From Virgibacillus aidingensis (GTDB taxonomy: Bacteria > Bacillota > Bacilli > Bacillales > Amphibacillaceae), in assembly GCF_010994035.1 (NCBI RefSeq), contig NZ_WIXN01000003.1, positions 186,001-250,000 of the forward strand: a stretch of DNA of 64,000 nucleotides, in the 5' to 3' direction. Positions 17,212 through 26,481 of this stretch are shown here, piece after piece (within the stretch, counting starts at the first letter, position 1; the number at the start of each line of letters is the position of its first letter). The position numbers and the translations under genes were made by a program. Below the pieces are notes generated by a model. That model was not told where the DNA came from and did no database searches. It saw only the letters and a program-made list of their open reading frames with translations.

Positions 17212-20172
17212 TTACTGTTTTGCTGAAAGCACTTCTTTTTCTCTCACTAATTCCAGCTGAATTGTTTGCGAAGGCGGTGCCAAGTTTGCTATCTCCTTTT
17301 TGCAGGTAAAAACAATCATCTGCCGGGACCCTGATATGTCATGCAGCAATTCCATCATTCGCTTTGTCCGGACCCCGTCAAAATGAATGAAGGCATCGTC
17401 GATAATAAATGGAATGCGGTATTCTTTGCTCATAATATCACTGATAGCCAATCTTAATGAAACATAGAGCTGGTCAATGGTCCCTCTGGATAATTCATTT
17501 ACATGGTATCTAGAAAGGTCACTTGCCACAACATAAAAGGAATTTTGCCTGTCAGGCGCAAATACCTTCGTGTAGCTGCCGCCTGTCAATTTTGCAAAAT
17601 AATCCGTCGTCTTGTTCATTACTTTATGAAGATACTTATCCCTGTAATTTCTTTTTGTTTCCAAAAGCATCTCTTTCGCCGTTTTTAATACAGCCCATTT
17701 TTTTGCAAGATGGTTCAGTTCTTCCTTCTCCATTTCCACTTGATGCATGAGAGACGAGTAGCTTTCCGAGGCTTCCAGCTGTGCCAATTCTGCCTCAATC
17801 CGGGCCAATTCATTACGTTTTTGCTCCAATGAGGCTTCCAGTTTTTCCACTGCTGTGTTCGTACGATGCTTCCTGTCTATTAAAGAGCTTTCCTCCGGGA
17901 CGTCATGTAAAAGTCTCTCCCGGTCTGCCTCCGGTAAAATGCGATTTAACTGTTCTATTGCTTTCCATTTTTCTTTCTTATATTTGGCTTGTTCCTCCAT
18001 CTGTTTTGCTTTTTCATAAAAGTCATCCTCTGTAGAAACTGCTGCGCTATCCAATAAAGCAGTCCTTTCATTTTCATAAAATTGCAATTGGCGTTTCAAT
18101 CTATCCTGTGACTGTGCATTTTCTTGCAGCTGGTCTTTGAAGTAAGCAATCTGCTTTTGCTTATTTATCGAACTTTCCCGATTTTCTTCAAGTTTTTCCA
18201 ACATTGTCTCCAATGGCAGCTTTTTATCGCAATCGAAATAAGTATTCAATGCTTCCTGAAAATGCATATTCTCCTCTGTTATTTTCGTCATTTCCTGTCT
18301 GATGTTCTGTTTATCCCGGCTGAGCTGAACAATATGCTTTAAGCGGTGATACATTTCCGGCCAGAAACGTATTTCCAAATGTGCAAGAAATGGATATTTA
18401 TCCATTTGTGCATCTATTTGCTCTTGCAATCTATTATATCTTTCGTTCATAAAATTCCTTTTTTCTTCCCATTTGATCCGCTGAAGATTCAGGTTTTTCT
18501 CCTGATCTTCCAAAGCTCTCCAGTCAAACAGCAGATTATCATTGCGGGATAAAAGCTGCGCTGCTTCTTCCACTTCTTCAGCTGTGATATTCTGTGTCTG
18601 TATTTCGCGCATATCCTGCTGAAGCATTGCAGCCATTGTCTCACTGGATTTTCTTTCGCTATACCATATGATGATGCCGAATACAAAAAATGTCATCATC
18701 AAGAAATACAGCATAGGTGTATCAAGAAAAAATCCTGTTATGCCGGCAACAAGTCCAGCTGATATGCTTCCTGTCAACATCCCATTTGCCCGTTTTTGCT
18801 TTTTCTCCAGCTGGGCTTTTTGGTGTACAGCATTTTTCTTCCACTTTATTGCCAGGCTTTGTTCCTGAAAACTCCGTATTTTTTCCTGCAGCTCCCTTTG
18901 ATGGTGTTCCGGTAATATTTCAGCTTCCAATTGTGTCTTTTCCTGTTTTACAAACTGCTCCTGTCTATCCAATTCTTCTATTTCCTGCTCCGTTTTTTCT
19001 CTTTCCAGCCTGAATGTTTCATTGCTCTCTTTCAGGTCCTGCCACGCTCTTTCGATGTGAAAAGGCAAATGCAATTCTTCAAGCTCCTCATAACTGACAG
19101 CAACATCAAGCAGATCCATTTCATGTTTTATTTTTATATTTACTTTCTGAATACTTTCCTCATGCTGTTTAAATTCTTTATTCCGCAGTTCCCAGGAACC
19201 TTTCTTTTGCAGTAATTCGTTGACCTGATCCCACGGGAATTCGTCCACTTGCTGCTGTAATGTCTTCATTTTCTGCTCAACTTTGTGCTGGTTTTCCTGT
19301 AAAATACTTTGCTCACTTCTTAACGGAAGCAATTTATCTTTAATTTTCTCCAGTCTAGGTATTCCTTGTTCCGGGAAATACAGGGCATGTGGAAATGCTC
19401 TCAGTTTTTCCTTTGTCATCAAATATTCCTTTATATAGGGAAGTGCCTGCTGCTCTTTTTCTATCATTTTTAACGCTTTTCTTTCCTTGCCGATCCTTTC
19501 CTGATACTCCGAAATTTCTTTTTGAAGATAGGTTTGATTTTCCTTTAATCCCTTGTACGTATCCTCGGTATCCTTCGCCTGGCGAAGCTGAGTATGTAAG
19601 TTGTCGAGTGTGGTTAATTGCTTATTGATCAGCGGTTTTGTTCCCTTTGGCTTATATAGTTCCCCTGTTTGGTCATCCAGTCTTTTTTCAGCCGCATAAA
19701 TTGCATTAGAACCGGTCATGCCGATTCCTAAAAGCACTTCTGCAAGATCATCCTCTTTCATATTGTGAATCATGTGCAGATCAGTGGAAGAAAAAGAAAA
19801 AATGGACTGATACGTTTTCTTCGTTATCCCTTTTAACCTGGCCTGCAGCCAGTCTTCATCATAGGCCTTCCCATCATTTGTATAACAGACGGCCGCACCG
19901 TTATTCACTTCATCCATCCGTTCAATAATAAAAGTTCCTTCCCCGGCAACTTCCACGGTCAATCTTCCACCCAATTTCCCGCTTGTTTTAGGCCGGTAAA
20001 ATTGGCGCTGTTTCGGGGGGAGTCCAAACAGCATAAAGAGTACAAACTGATGAAGTGTGGATTTGCCCGATTCATTTTCCCCGTAAATACAGGTGTATCC
20101 TTCCGGGTGAAAATCAATAGTATAATCAATCCATTTTCCGAATCCATAGATAGTGGCGCTTATTATTCTCAT
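17212..20172 (-). CDS. yhaN: YhaN, SbcC/Rad50-like ATPase with coiled coils
   Basis: A 986-residue protein of the SMC/Rad50-like AAA family. Walker A GENESGKS is at 31-38. Long coiled coils (about 180-450 and 550-820) flank a hydrophobic block at about 460-500 that could be two membrane passes or the hinge region. Near the end are the ABC-signature-like ELSRGT (about 902-907) and Walker B PFIIDDAF (about 924-932). It partners the nuclease YhaO encoded 11 bp upstream, like SbcC with SbcD. A role in DNA repair is inferred from the family. Confidence 0.9.
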   Translation of the reverse strand: MRIISATIYGFGKWIDYTIDFHPEGYTCIYGENESGKSTLHQFVLFMLFGLPPKQRQFYRPKTSGKLGGRLTVEVAGEGTFIIERMDEVNNGAAVCYTNDGKAYDEDWLQARLKGITKKTYQSIFSFSSTDLHMIHNMKEDDLAEVLLGIGMTGSNAIYAAEKRLDDQTGELYKPKGTKPLINKQLTTLDNLHTQLRQAKDTEDTYKGLKENQTYLQKEISEYQERIGKERKALKMIEKEQQALPYIKEYLMTKEKLRAFPHALYFPEQGIPRLEKIKDKLLPLRSEQSILQENQHKVEQKMKTLQQQVDEFPWDQVNELLQKKGSWELRNKEFKQHEESIQKVNIKIKHEMDLLDVAVSYEELEELHLPFHIERAWQDLKESNETFRLEREKTEQEIEELDRQEQFVKQEKTQLEAEILPEHHQRELQEKIRSFQEQSLAIKWKKNAVHQKAQLEKKQKRANGMLTGSISAGLVAGITGFFLDTPMLYFLMMTFFVFGIIIWYSERKSSETMAAMLQQDMREIQTQNITAEEVEEAAQLLSRNDNLLFDWRALEDQEKNLNLQRIKWEEKRNFMNERYNRLQEQIDAQMDKYPFLAHLEIRFWPEMYHRLKHIVQLSRDKQNIRQEMTKITEENMHFQEALNTYFDCDKKLPLETMLEKLEENRESSINKQKQIAYFKDQLQENAQSQDRLKRQLQFYENERTALLDSAAVSTEDDFYEKAKQMEEQAKYKKEKWKAIEQLNRILPEADRERLLHDVPEESSLIDRKHRTNTAVEKLEASLEQKRNELARIEAELAQLEASESYSSLMHQVEMEKEELNHLAKKWAVLKTAKEMLLETKRNYRDKYLHKVMNKTTDYFAKLTGGSYTKVFAPDRQNSFYVVASDLSRYHVNELSRGTIDQLYVSLRLAISDIMSKEYRIPFIIDDAFIHFDGVRTKRMMELLHDISGSRQMIVFTCKKEIANLAPPSQTIQLELVREKEVLSAKQ

Positions 20173-20182
20173 CTATTTCACC

Positions 20183-21403
20183 TCATTCCTTCAGCAGTTC
20201 ATGCATTAATAACTGTTCTGCTTTATGTTTAATTTCCTGTTCCTCATCCTCTGTCAGCTGTGCTGCATATTTCCTTGCCCGCCTGTGATGATATAACTCT
20301 TTCAGAAAAGGCTGAACAGCAGTCTCCGAAAATTGGCGGTGCAGTTCAACAAAAAATTGATCTTCCTTCCATATGCTTTCTGAAATGTCATTTATCCGGT
20401 TGCGGTGTCTAAAAATGAAAAGCCAATTTTTATCATAAACCGTTACATCATTTATCAATTCTATAATTTCTTCCACCAGGCCGTCATTTTCCCATTTCCG
20501 GAGCAGGGAATTATTGCTGCAAAGGCTTAAATCAACGAGCATAGGCTGCGTAAGCTTCATTTTATTCAGTTTGTCATGAATAGTCTTTTCAAGCTGATGA
20601 ATTTCCTTTAAGCTGCTCACATCTATTTCAACAGAAAGAAATTGAATGGCCTGTAAAGGAATAAATTCCATGGACACCTCATTTTCTGTCATTACAACAT
20701 GATAACACCCCTTCTCCCCTGTTTCTTTCCGGTTTCTTCCCTGAATATTTCCGGGATATATTACAGGCGGATCAGCTGTCAGTGTCTGCCGCTTGTGAAT
20801 ATGGCCAAGTGCCCAGTAATGAAAGCCTTTCTCTAATAGTTCACGCGTTTGAAAAGGGGCATATGTATCATGCTCGGTATTGCTTTCCACACTTCCATGC
20901 AGCATGGCAATATGAAAAGGAATGTCCTCATCCTGTATGTAAAATTCAGCTGCTTTGTTGCTTGTGACAGCACGTTTTTCATAGCTGAACCCGTAAATTG
21001 CAGCAAGTATCTCTCCATTTTTTTCATAAGGGAAATAACTGATATCTTCTCCAGGAAAAATAAAAACATTATCCGGATAAGTTACAGGATGCACATTTCC
21101 TTTTATATAATCATGGTTCCCGTATGAGAGATAAACGTAAATACCACGCTGGTCCAGTTTTTCAAATCCTCTTCTAAGCCGGACCTGTGCTTTTAAGCTC
21201 TGTTTTTCATTATCAAATAAATCACCGGTGATCAATACAAAATCCACTTGCATCTCAATCGCTGTATCCACCAGCTTGCCGAAAGCTTTAAACGTACTCT
21301 CCCGGATATCTTCAAAAATAGAATCAGGTGTATGCGCCAAACCACGGAAAGGACTGTCCAAATGCAGGTCAGCCGCGTGAATAAAGGAAATTTGTTTTGT
21401 CAT
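20183..21403 (-). CDS. yhaO: YhaO, SbcD/Mre11-like metallophosphoesterase exonuclease
   Basis: A 406-residue predicted DNA nuclease. The calcineurin-like phosphoesterase motifs are complete: D12-x-H14 (AADLHLD), GDLFDN, GNHD, then MLHGS and GHIHKR. The C-terminal part (about 270-400) is helical and probably docks to YhaN. The start follows GGGAGG. It is first gene of the yhaO-yhaN unit, in the B. subtilis order. Confidence 0.93.
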   Translation of the reverse strand: MTKQISFIHAADLHLDSPFRGLAHTPDSIFEDIRESTFKAFGKLVDTAIEMQVDFVLITGDLFDNEKQSLKAQVRLRRGFEKLDQRGIYVYLSYGNHDYIKGNVHPVTYPDNVFIFPGEDISYFPYEKNGEILAAIYGFSYEKRAVTSNKAAEFYIQDEDIPFHIAMLHGSVESNTEHDTYAPFQTRELLEKGFHYWALGHIHKRQTLTADPPVIYPGNIQGRNRKETGEKGCYHVVMTENEVSMEFIPLQAIQFLSVEIDVSSLKEIHQLEKTIHDKLNKMKLTQPMLVDLSLCSNNSLLRKWENDGLVEEIIELINDVTVYDKNWLFIFRHRNRINDISESIWKEDQFFVELHRQFSETAVQPFLKELYHHRRARKYAAQLTEDEEQEIKHKAEQLLMHELLKE

Positions 21404-21735
21404 AAGCCTGCCTCCCGTACACGATATGATTGTGTTCTATTTTAGCAAACCCCGGAACAGAATGCACGTTCTATCTTCCGGGAATACCAGTTTAATCATG
21501 GTGCCGGGGAAGTTCGGAGCAATGTTATGAATTCGGCCGTCAGCTGCAATATTTAGCAATAAGAATAATAAGGGCATGGAGATGGCGTATCGGGTACCTC
21601 ATTAAACGAAAAGCAACATGATCATACCCGGGATGTTGTATTTGGACACCAACATTTATATTAAATATGTAATTTCAATCAGAACTCAAAAATAATAGCC
21701 CGATTCAATCAAGAACCGGACTATTATTGACTACC
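21404..21735. other. Gene-free region between yhaO and the DUF1801 gene
   Basis: About 330 bp. It contains the terminator of the rightward neighbour (21691-21728) and presumably the yhaO promoter. I see no open frame with a ribosome-binding site on either strand. Confidence 0.6.
21691..21728 (-). terminator. Terminator after the DUF1801 gene
   Basis: Stem AATAATAGTCCGGTTC / GAATCGGGCTATTATT read leftwards with one or two mismatches, followed by TTTTTG. The hairpin is also usable in the other direction. Confidence 0.8.
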
Positions 21736-22092
21736 TCAGCTTTTATATGCAATTGCTTCCTGAATCAAAGCGGTAAACTTATCAGGTTGAATTTCTTCCG
21801 GTTTCCTGACCCGTATATGGCGCATTTTTTTGCCTTCTCCTTCAAGAAGGTTACCTTCATCCTGAAGGCTCGCCCCGAAATAAAACCCAAGATTCACATG
21901 TTTTTTTGCTGTCTGCAGGTAGCATATGTCTGTGCCACCCTTGCTAAAACAGGGCTTTCTCCATTTTATTTCCTCTTTCAGATTGTCATCCGCTTCATGG
22001 ATAATATACCGCAGCTTTTCGGCCAATTCTTTTATATCTGCGGGCAATTCTTCCATGAATTTATCTACGTCTGCACTTCTATTGTTTTTCAT
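21736..22092 (-). CDS. DUF1801 domain protein (YdhG/YjhG-like iron-chaperone fold)
   Basis: A 118-residue cytoplasmic protein with the DUF1801 pattern: helix FMEELPADIKELAEKLRYII, then EEIKWRKPCFSKGGTDICYL and VNLGFYFGASL. The fold relates to frataxin-like proteins, but no activity is established. The start at 22092 has GGAGG 6 bp upstream. It is inserted between yhaP and yhaO, where B. subtilis has nothing. Confidence 0.8.
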   Translation of the reverse strand: MKNNRSADVDKFMEELPADIKELAEKLRYIIHEADDNLKEEIKWRKPCFSKGGTDICYLQTAKKHVNLGFYFGASLQDEGNLLEGEGKKMRHIRVRKPEEIQPDKFTALIQEAIAYKS

Positions 22093-22111
22093 CCCATACC
22101 TCCATAGCATT

Positions 22112-23365
22112 CTATTTATCCTTTTTAGACAGAGCCATTGCTTTTCTAAAGTCTTTCAAAGAGGATGATTTTCCATACATCAGAACACCGCCTTTGTATA
22201 CACGTGCACCGATAAGTCCCAGCACGACAATCGTTCCAATTAATATACCAATCGACAGTGCCACTTCCCATGCCGGTATATCCAGCATGCCAACCCGCAG
22301 AAACATTACCATAGGCGTAAAGAATGGAATATAGGAACTGATCGTAACAAAGGTGGAATCCGGTACACCGATGCCAAACATCGCAATGAAAAAGGCGATT
22401 AGTATCAGGAAAATCATCGGCATGAGCAATTGCTGCACATCCTCCACCCTGCTGACCAATGACCCAAGCATAGCGGCCATGGTAGCATACAGGAAATAAC
22501 CCAATATGAAAAATACGATGGCAAAAATATAGATGGATATGGAAGTATCCTGAATGCCAAACACTTCAAAAAACCCGCCGGTCAATTCATCCTGTTTAGA
22601 GGCAATGAGTGCATAACCGACACCGACAAACAGCACAACCTGTGTCAGGCCAAGCATTGCTACACCCATGATTTTTGCAAACATATGCGTAACCGGCGGC
22701 GCGCTAGAAACAAGAATTTCCATCACTCTGGATGACTTCTCCGTTGCCACGTCAGTTGCGATCATCTGACCATAGACAATGACAGCCATATAAAGGAGAA
22801 ACAGCATAATATAGACAATTCCTCTTGCCTGGCTCAGTTCTTCCTCTGTTCTGGAACCTTCATCAAGTGCAACAGTCTGAAATGCTGCAGGCGCCTGGAT
22901 TGCAGCCAATGTCTCGGCATCAATTCCGGACTGCTGGGTCGCCATCGCCACTTTTAGTTGTTGAAGCTGCATCTCCAGCATAGTTTGATTTCCATTCCCT
23001 GAAATGCTGTTAGCATAATAGGTTGCTTCCGGCATTTCTTCATCATTTAATGTTAATGTCATGAGTGCATCAAATTCACCTTCCTGCACCATGTCTTTAG
23101 CCTCTTCCTCCGTTCCGTCAAAGGAAACCATTTCAACGGATTCACCTGAAGCTTCCACCTGCCGGCTGAATGGTTCAAGCAGTTCATTCGATTCATCCAT
23201 TACAGCAATCCTGTCATCACTTTCATCCGCAAAAATTTCTATGATCGACTGAAAATTAGCCAGCCCAACGATAAATAATAAAGTTATCACTGTACTGATG
23301 ACAAACGATTTTGATTTCACCCTGGACATATATGTATGAGACATGATGATCCAAAATTTATTCAT
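22112..23365 (-). CDS. yhaP: ABC exporter permease YhaP (NatB-like)
   Basis: A 417-residue ABC-2 type permease. An N-terminal membrane helix (about 20-40) is followed by a large external domain (about 45-185) and then six membrane segments in the C-terminal half. The layout is that of NatB, the sodium-efflux permease. Its ATG overlaps the end of yhaQ and has AGGTG 6 bp upstream. Na+ export is a family-based suggestion; YhaQP of B. subtilis has no proven substrate. Confidence 0.9.
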   Translation of the reverse strand: MNKFWIIMSHTYMSRVKSKSFVISTVITLLFIVGLANFQSIIEIFADESDDRIAVMDESNELLEPFSRQVEASGESVEMVSFDGTEEEAKDMVQEGEFDALMTLTLNDEEMPEATYYANSISGNGNQTMLEMQLQQLKVAMATQQSGIDAETLAAIQAPAAFQTVALDEGSRTEEELSQARGIVYIMLFLLYMAVIVYGQMIATDVATEKSSRVMEILVSSAPPVTHMFAKIMGVAMLGLTQVVLFVGVGYALIASKQDELTGGFFEVFGIQDTSISIYIFAIVFFILGYFLYATMAAMLGSLVSRVEDVQQLLMPMIFLILIAFFIAMFGIGVPDSTFVTISSYIPFFTPMVMFLRVGMLDIPAWEVALSIGILIGTIVVLGLIGARVYKGGVLMYGKSSSLKDFRKAMALSKKDK

Positions 23366-24257
23366 AGGAAGCACCTACTTTCTCAATGAAAATATCATTT
23401 AATGATGGTTCTTCCAAATCAAATTTACGGATGAACCCTTTTCCCTGCAATGCTGCAAATATTTCCTGGGAAACCTCTTCATTTTCTATTTGAAGCTCGC
23501 ATCCTTCCGTTGTCTTTTTATAAGAGACGACACCACGATAATCACGAAGAAATTCCAGTGGAAAAGCTGCATGAACAACAAGGTTTTTCTTTCCAAAAGA
23601 TTCTTTGACCTCACGCAATGACCCCTGTACCACCGGACTGCCCTTATGTAAAATACATAAATGCTTGCACATTTCCTCTACATGATCCATCTGATGCGAA
23701 GAAAATACAATCGAAGTGCCCTGCTCTTTCAAATCGACCACTGCCTCTTTCAGCATTTCCACATTGATCGGATCCAGCCCGGAAAACGGCTCATCCAAAA
23801 TGAGCAATTCCGGTTTATGTATCACAGCGGAAATAAACTGGATTTTTTGCTGGTTTCCTTTCGATAATTCTTCCACCTTTTTATTTAAGTATTCCGGCAC
23901 TTTAAACCGTTCCAGCCAGCTGTCCAGCTCTGTCAGTACATCATTCTTATTCATTCCTCTTAATTTACCAAGATAAATCAGCTGCTCTTTTACCGTTAAT
24001 TTCGGATACAATCCCCGTTCCTCAGGCAAATACCCGATAACATGGCTTTTATCATAATTGATTGGCTCGCCGTTCCATGTTATGCTGCCTTCCGTTGCGT
24101 CCAGCAACCCTAAAATCATTCGGAAGGTCGTGGTTTTACCTGCCCCATTCCCGCCTAAAAATCCGAACATTTCCTTTTCTGGAATTTTAAGCGAAAGATG
24201 GTTAACTGCAGTGTGTTTCCCAAATCTTTTTGTTACATTTTCCAATAGTAGTGTCAT
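23358..24257 (-). CDS. yhaQ: ABC exporter ATPase YhaQ (NatA-like)
   Basis: A 299-residue ATPase with Walker A GGNGAGKTT, signature LSKGNQQK, Walker B LLILDEPF and switch SSHQMDH. The C-terminal extension (about 215-299) is typical of NatA/CcmA-type exporters. Start at 24257 with GGGAGGAG 7 bp upstream; a longer reading lacks such a site. It overlaps yhaP by 8 bp. In a halotolerant host a cation-export role would make sense but is not shown. Confidence 0.9.
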   Translation of the reverse strand: MTLLLENVTKRFGKHTAVNHLSLKIPEKEMFGFLGGNGAGKTTTFRMILGLLDATEGSITWNGEPINYDKSHVIGYLPEERGLYPKLTVKEQLIYLGKLRGMNKNDVLTELDSWLERFKVPEYLNKKVEELSKGNQQKIQFISAVIHKPELLILDEPFSGLDPINVEMLKEAVVDLKEQGTSIVFSSHQMDHVEEMCKHLCILHKGSPVVQGSLREVKESFGKKNLVVHAAFPLEFLRDYRGVVSYKKTTEGCELQIENEEVSQEIFAALQGKGFIRKFDLEEPSLNDIFIEKVGASYE

Positions 24258-24624
24258 TTTCAATCTCCTCCCCCTGCTCTTTGTTACGTATGTCCGAGAA
24301 AATAGTTTCATGTATTTGTCTCACGGTAAAAATTCCCTTACACTCCGTATAAATTGGAATAGAATCAGGCAAGTGCAGCGCTCATGAATTGGCAGACGGT
24401 TTTATTTTCGTCTAATGATGGTGGTTGGACTCTCATTAACTATATGCGGGATAAAAAAAAGCTGCGGCTAACGATCACTTTTGGTGTTATTGCATTTCCG
24501 GCACCAATCCATTATTTTACCGGCTGGACGATCTTGTTGCCTTTCATCTCCCCTTTCGCACTTGCGATTTCCTTCATGGCAAAAAGAGAATTCACTAAGA
24601 TTCATCACGGATTTTTTAACAGAC
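24258..24624. other. Region between yhaQ and the XRE/membrane-protein pair
   Basis: About 370 bp. It holds an open frame on the plus strand (about 24384-24671) whose product has two hydrophobic segments but no ribosome-binding site. That frame runs 47 bp into the opposite 101-codon gene. I treat it as unproven. No other features were seen. Confidence 0.45.
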
Positions 24625-24930
24625 TCAGCTCCGTCGTTTCAGTATTAAAATTGCCATTCCATGTACAATAAATATTGCGACTACAATAATCCACATGATC
24701 ATTCTATAAGCTTCATAATCTATTGTGGAAATGAAATCAGAATACAATTCCGTCAGCAGCCAGGCAATTGGAAAAATAGGGAATACCATCATATACGCCT
24801 GGTTGAGAATTTGCTGTCCGCGTTCATCCTTTCCTTCCTCACCAAAACTGAATTTAAAACTGATGAAAAGAGAAAATAAGAATACTGCCACAAAAATGAT
24901 ATACGTAATAATTTTTATCATTTCCATCAT
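24625..24930 (-). CDS. Small three-helix membrane protein coupled to an XRE regulator
   Basis: A 101-residue protein with hydrophobic segments at about 5-27, 43-62 and 74-96, and a charged loop GEEGKDERGQQI after the first. It resembles the DUF2178-type membrane partners often paired with small XRE regulators in Firmicutes. It overlaps the regulator by four bases (ATGA), so the two are co-translated. Function unknown; a sensory or toxin-antidote partner are both conceivable. Confidence 0.75.
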   Translation of the reverse strand: MMEMIKIITYIIFVAVFLFSLFISFKFSFGEEGKDERGQQILNQAYMMVFPIFPIAWLLTELYSDFISTIDYEAYRMIMWIIVVAIFIVHGMAILILKRRS

Positions 24931-25160
24931 TCCTCACATCCCTCTGTAATGTACTGAAAAACATCATTGATGTCCTTCTCAAATAGATTCGCTACTTCAA
25001 AAGCTAATTTCAAAGACGGATTATATCGATTGTTTTCCATCGAAATAATTGTTTGTCTGCTGACTCCCAATTTGTCTGCCACTACTTTTTGCGACCATTT
25101 TTTTTCCGCCCGAAGCACCGCAATGCGATTTTGAAGTGTACCTGTTTCTTTCAAAGGCAA
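24927..25160 (-). CDS. Small XRE-family (Cro/CI-like) transcriptional regulator
   Basis: A 77-residue protein that is almost only a helix-turn-helix domain: LRAEKKWSQKVVADKLGVSR, then QTIISMENNRYNPSLKLAFEVA. The acidic C-terminus follows the pattern of YgzD/PlcR-like short regulators. The start is a TTG with AAAGGAGG 8 bp upstream. It forms an operon with the membrane protein after it and is divergent from yhzD. Confidence 0.88.
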   Translation of the reverse strand: MPLKETGTLQNRIAVLRAEKKWSQKVVADKLGVSRQTIISMENNRYNPSLKLAFEVANLFEKDINDVFQYITEGCEE

Positions 25161-25388
25161 CTGTATAACCTCCTTTGTATATAAAGTAATGTATTTTTTA
25201 CCTTATGTCAAATATTTTTAACATTTGGTTAAAAATAAATTACTTTTAATCTTAAAAACTCTTATATCTCGGCTGCGGCTCCATTTCACTTTTCATTTTC
25301 CGAAAATATATGTACGATAGAATCAGAATGAAATACTTCTGCATCAGGGAATCACATTGAATTGACAGAACTTCAGGGAGGAAAAAAC

Positions 25389-25577
25389 ATGCAAAGAACA
25401 TATGCTTTAACAGTATTTGATCAATCGGGGGAAAAATTGCTGGATGAATCTTTTACGGCAAAAAATGATCAGGAAGCAAAAGAAATCGGGCAAGCCCGGT
25501 TAGAGGAAGAAGGCCACACCGAAAGAACCCATCGCTGCGTATCACCGGAAGCCAAATTGATCTTATTTCACAGGTAA
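25389..25577 (+). CDS. yhzD: YhzD family small protein
   Basis: A 62-residue cytoplasmic protein starting MQRTYALTVFDQSGEKLL and ending SPEAKLILFHR, the style and length of the YhzD-like family (61 aa in B. subtilis). The start at 25389 has GGGAGG 7 bp upstream. Function is unknown. Location between yhaQ and yhaR agrees with the B. subtilis neighbourhood. Confidence 0.72.
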   Translation: MQRTYALTVFDQSGEKLLDESFTAKNDQEAKEIGQARLEEEGHTERTHRCVSPEAKLILFHR

Positions 25578-25588
25578 GTCAATGAACA

Positions 25589-25646
25589 ACACTATCCCGA
25601 AGTTGCAAAGAATGGAAATGTATTCCCTGTGACTTCGGGATGGTTT
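25589..25646 (+). terminator. Probable terminator after yhzD
   Basis: Stem ATCCCGAAGT / ACTTCGGGAT with a loop of about 27 bases, followed by GGTTT. The T-run is weak, so termination efficiency is uncertain. Confidence 0.5.
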
Positions 25647-25799
25647 CGTGAGCTTGGGACAATACTACATTAGCGAATGGGTATGGCTATCAAAATCTAA
25701 TTCTATTTAACTCATCATATTCCCATCTCCGTAGGCCACTGTTTAACTATTCAACTTGAGCCACCATTTTTTATCTTGCATAAAGAGAGGTATTTATAA

Positions 25800-26345
25800 G
25801 TGTTACAAAAACTATTATCACGAATTCACATGGTCATAACCCGATTTTCCCTATACTCTCTGCTTAAGTCCAAAGGGTCTGAGTTAAAAGAAAGCAAAAC
25901 AAATGTCAATATCAGCATGATCCTGAAACAATATGAAGAAAATCTTGTACAATATCATAATCTGAATGATGATTTATCTAAAGGCAAAATACCTGCCCAA
26001 TCAAAGAATGGGCAGAGGCTGGTATCTGCATTTGATGTTAATCATGGCAATAAAAACAAAGAAGACTTTTATTTTCGGGTAGCCGAAGATTGGGTAAAGG
26101 ACTTCGGGAAAAAAATGCATCAGTTCTCTTTCCTGCTCCTCCTGCTATTTTTGATTTGGTATGCTGCAGGCTTATTCTTGGAACAGTATATAAGTGGGTT
26201 TTTAGGATTTCTTTTTATATTGGGAATCATTTTGATCCCTCTTTTGGGCTTTCTTTTTGCCGGCATGGGAAAAGAGAGAAAAAAGTACATACTTATCGCA
26301 TTACATATTCTCTTCCTGTTCGCCGGTGTTATGATCATTCTATAA
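25800..26345 (+). CDS. Unrecognised membrane protein, first gene of an unknown cassette
   Basis: A 181-residue protein starting with GTG after AAAGAGAGG (9 bp). The first 105 residues are polar and helical, and the last 75 form three hydrophobic segments (about 108-126, 131-153, 160-180) ending at the C-terminus. No motif that I recognise. It is the first of three same-strand genes without B. subtilis counterparts lying between yhzD and yhaR. A membrane-tethered cytoplasmic domain is what the sequence shows; the role is unknown. Confidence 0.75.
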   Translation: MLQKLLSRIHMVITRFSLYSLLKSKGSELKESKTNVNISMILKQYEENLVQYHNLNDDLSKGKIPAQSKNGQRLVSAFDVNHGNKNKEDFYFRVAEDWVKDFGKKMHQFSFLLLLLFLIWYAAGLFLEQYISGFLGFLFILGIILIPLLGFLFAGMGKERKKYILIALHILFLFAGVMIIL

Positions 26346-26481
26346 TTTCTTTTTTAAAACGCGGTAAACCTGGCATTTAATTAAATTACATATACTTAAG
26401 CTCGCTACCCCTGTTATGTTTAGATCGCCATCAAAAACAGTTCAAACAAGTTACAAATATATGCAGAGTGGGGGATATAAT

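Noticed and set aside
24384-24671. Plus-strand 95-codon frame with two hydrophobic stretches
   Set aside because: No ribosome-binding site, odd start, and it runs 47 bp into the well-supported opposite gene. Composition alone does not prove coding.
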